The notes under the pieces: generated by a model
What the model saw: the letters and a program-made list of their open reading frames with translations, nothing else
Databases searched by the model: none
Told to the model about the DNA's origin: nothing
Source: DATJFH01 sp035495815
Lineage (GTDB): Bacteria; Acidobacteriota; Terriglobia; Bryobacterales; Bryobacteraceae
DNA: 15,103 nucleotides
Assembly (NCBI GenBank): GCA_035495815.1
Contig: DATJFH010000238.1
Location: 1 to 15,103, forward strand
Direction of reading: 5' to 3'
Part shown: positions 13,858-15,103 of the stretch, piece by piece
How the letters are laid out: the number at the start of each line of letters is the position of its first letter
Position numbering within the stretch: the stretch's first letter is position 1
Translations under genes and position numbers: made by a program

Positions 13858-15103
13858 CCAGTTCCTCCTTCCCGGAGTATGCGTAAGCCGGTTCCGTCAC
13901 CTGCGGGGTGATTGCAAAATTTTCGGTCGGAGGCGGCGAGCTCGTCTCCCATTCCAGTCCCTTGGCGCCCCAGGGATTCGCCGACGCGCGTTTGCCCCAT
14001 TTCAGGGACCACAGAAAGTAGGCCATCGGCAGAGCGTAACCGACCGCCAGGATCGAGGCGCCCGCCGTCGACATCACGTTCAGCACCTGGAACTCTTCCG
14101 GGTAAGCATGGTAGCGGCGCGGCATCCCCAGGTAGCCCAGCAGGAACTGGGGAAAAAACGTCAGGTTGAAGCCGAGGAACACGGTCAGCGCCGAGAGCTT
14201 GGCCAGGATCTCCGGATACATGCGCCCGGTAATCTTGGGCCACCAGAAGTGAATCCCGCCAAGGTAAGCCATGATCGTGCCGCCGACCATGATGTAGTGG
14301 AAGTGCGCCACAACGAAGTAGGTGTCGTGCACGTGCACATCGACTCCCAGGGCCGCCACGAACAGGCCGGTCAGCCCGCCGATCGTGAACAGCCCGATGA
14401 AGCCGTAAGCGTACAGCATCGGCGTCTGATAGGAGTTCGACCCCTTGTACAGGGTCGCCGTCCAGTTGAAGACCTTCACGGCCGAGGGGATCGCCACCGC
14501 GTAGCTCAGGAACGAGAACACCAGGCTGGCGTAGACCGATTGCCCGCTGACGAACATGTGGTGCCCCCAGACCAGGAAGCCGAACACCGCGATGGCCACG
14601 CTGGCCAGGGCCACCACTTTGTAGCCGAATACGCGCTTGCGGGTCGAGGCCGCCACCAGCTCGCTGATCACCCCCAGCGCGGGCAGAATCATGATGTAGA
14701 CCGCCGGGTGCGAGTAGAACCAGAACAGGTGCTGGAACAGCACCGGATCGCCGCCCAGGTTCGGATCGAAGATACCGATGCGGAACATCCGCTCCAGGCC
14801 CACGAGCAGGATGGTGACCGCCACCACCGGCGTCCCCAGGATCATGATCAGGCTGGCCGCGTAGTTCGACCAGATGAACAACGGCAGCCGGAACCAGGTC
14901 AGGCCGGGCGCGCGCATGGTGTGGATGGTCACCACGAAATTGAGGCCGGTGAGAATCGACGAGAAGCCCGTGATGAAAATGCCGACTGCCGTCACCAGCA
15001 CCCAGGTGTTCGAATACGTGCTGCTGTAGGGCGTGTAGAAAGTCCAGCCCGTGTCGATGCCGCCGAAGATGGCGGCGAAGACGGTGAAGCACCCGCCTAC
15101 CAT
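13847..15103 (-). CDS. ctaD: Cytochrome c oxidase subunit I, A2-type (5' end off the right edge)
   Basis: 418 C-terminal residues are visible; the Met at the window edge is internal, since the first helices and the low-spin haem ligand His of helix II are missing. Visible catalytic residues (numbered from the edge): YSHPAVY at 130-136, with CuB ligand His132 and the cross-linking Tyr136; CuB ligands His181/His182 in WGHHMF; K-channel Lys210 in SAVKVFNW; and HFHY, with His267 (high-spin haem) and His269 (low-spin haem). YSHPAVY in place of HPEVY marks an A2-type heme-copper oxidase as in Rhodothermus caa3. It oxidises cytochrome c, reduces oxygen to water and pumps protons across the membrane. 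The subunit II gene probably lies beyond the right edge. Confidence 0.97.
   Translation of the reverse strand: MVGGCFTVFAAIFGGIDTGWTFYTPYSSTYSNTWVLVTAVGIFITGFSSILTGLNFVVTIHTMRAPGLTWFRLPLFIWSNYAASLIMILGTPVVAVTILLVGLERMFRIGIFDPNLGGDPVLFQHLFWFYSHPAVYIMILPALGVISELVAASTRKRVFGYKVVALASVAIAVFGFLVWGHHMFVSGQSVYASLVFSFLSYAVAIPSAVKVFNWTATLYKGSNSYQTPMLYAYGFIGLFTIGGLTGLFVAALGVDVHVHDTYFVVAHFHYIMVGGTIMAYLGGIHFWWPKITGRMYPEILAKLSALTVFLGFNLTFFPQFLLGYLGMPRRYHAYPEEFQVLNVMSTAGASILAVGYALPMAYFLWSLKWGKRASANPWGAKGLEWETSSPPPTENFAITPQVTEPAYAYSGKEELVEH
13863..13870 (-). promoter_or_regulatory. Strong Shine-Dalgarno that fixes the TTG start of subunit III
   Basis: AAGGAGGA on the minus strand, five bases upstream of the TTG at 13857, lies inside the end of the subunit I gene. 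It is the strongest ribosome site in the oxidase operon and decides the unusual start. Confidence 0.7.

Overview
The window looks like the chromosome of a GC-rich, aerobic, free-living bacterium. The gene content points to the Acidobacteria, most likely the Solibacter/Bryobacter side. The reasons are a Planctomycete/Solibacter-type DUF1549 cytochrome, a PQQ-dehydrogenase/cytochrome remnant, an A2-type cytochrome oxidase and tandem-domain universal stress proteins. This placement is inferred from family content; no database search was made. I see no insertion sequence, prophage or CRISPR array.

Layout. (1) Positions 1-1882, minus strand: a DUF1549/DUF1553 (PSCyt1/PSCyt2) secreted cytochrome c-type protein, cut by the left edge. 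(2) 1956-3475, plus strand: a small HEXXH metallopeptidase-like protein, a TlpA-type thioredoxin, and a stand-alone DsbD N-terminal-like domain whose start lies inside the end of the thioredoxin gene. (3) 3570-6248, minus strand: a stress cluster in transcription order of a Cys-rich protein built from two copies of a C-x2-C-x8-C-x7-C module, a tandem UspA protein, a two-helix membrane protein and a second tandem UspA protein. A 196-bp gap inside this cluster carries two nested inverted repeats. (4) 6318-10075, plus strand, divergent from the Cys-rich gene: a soluble PAS-PAS hybrid histidine kinase, a single-domain receiver (ATGA overlap) and an NtrC-family sigma-54 activator. (5) 10121-10738: a decayed cytochrome c plus PQQ-quinoprotein dehydrogenase locus shrunk by internal deletions, followed by intact genes for a secreted DinB-like protein and a secreted DUF5666-like protein. 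(6) 11867-12770: a coding-like remnant, a hairpin with a T-run, and a SAM methyltransferase on the minus strand. (7) 12798-12873: tRNA-Ala(CGC), plus strand. (8) 12875-15103, minus strand: cytochrome c oxidase subunits IV, III and I (I cut by the right edge), tightly overlapping.

How it may work together. The most interesting block is 3570-10075: a signalling module (cytoplasmic PAS kinase, stand-alone receiver, sigma-54 activator) sits back to back with a Cys-rich protein and stress proteins. A reasonable hypothesis is that the kinase/NtrC system controls the Cys-rich/Usp cluster in response to redox, oxygen or energy status. Two sigma-54-like boxes on the minus strand, upstream of the Cys-rich gene and of the membrane-protein gene, fit this weakly. 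The cytochrome oxidase operon, the thiol-redox pair and the dehydrogenase remnant indicate a respiratory lifestyle.
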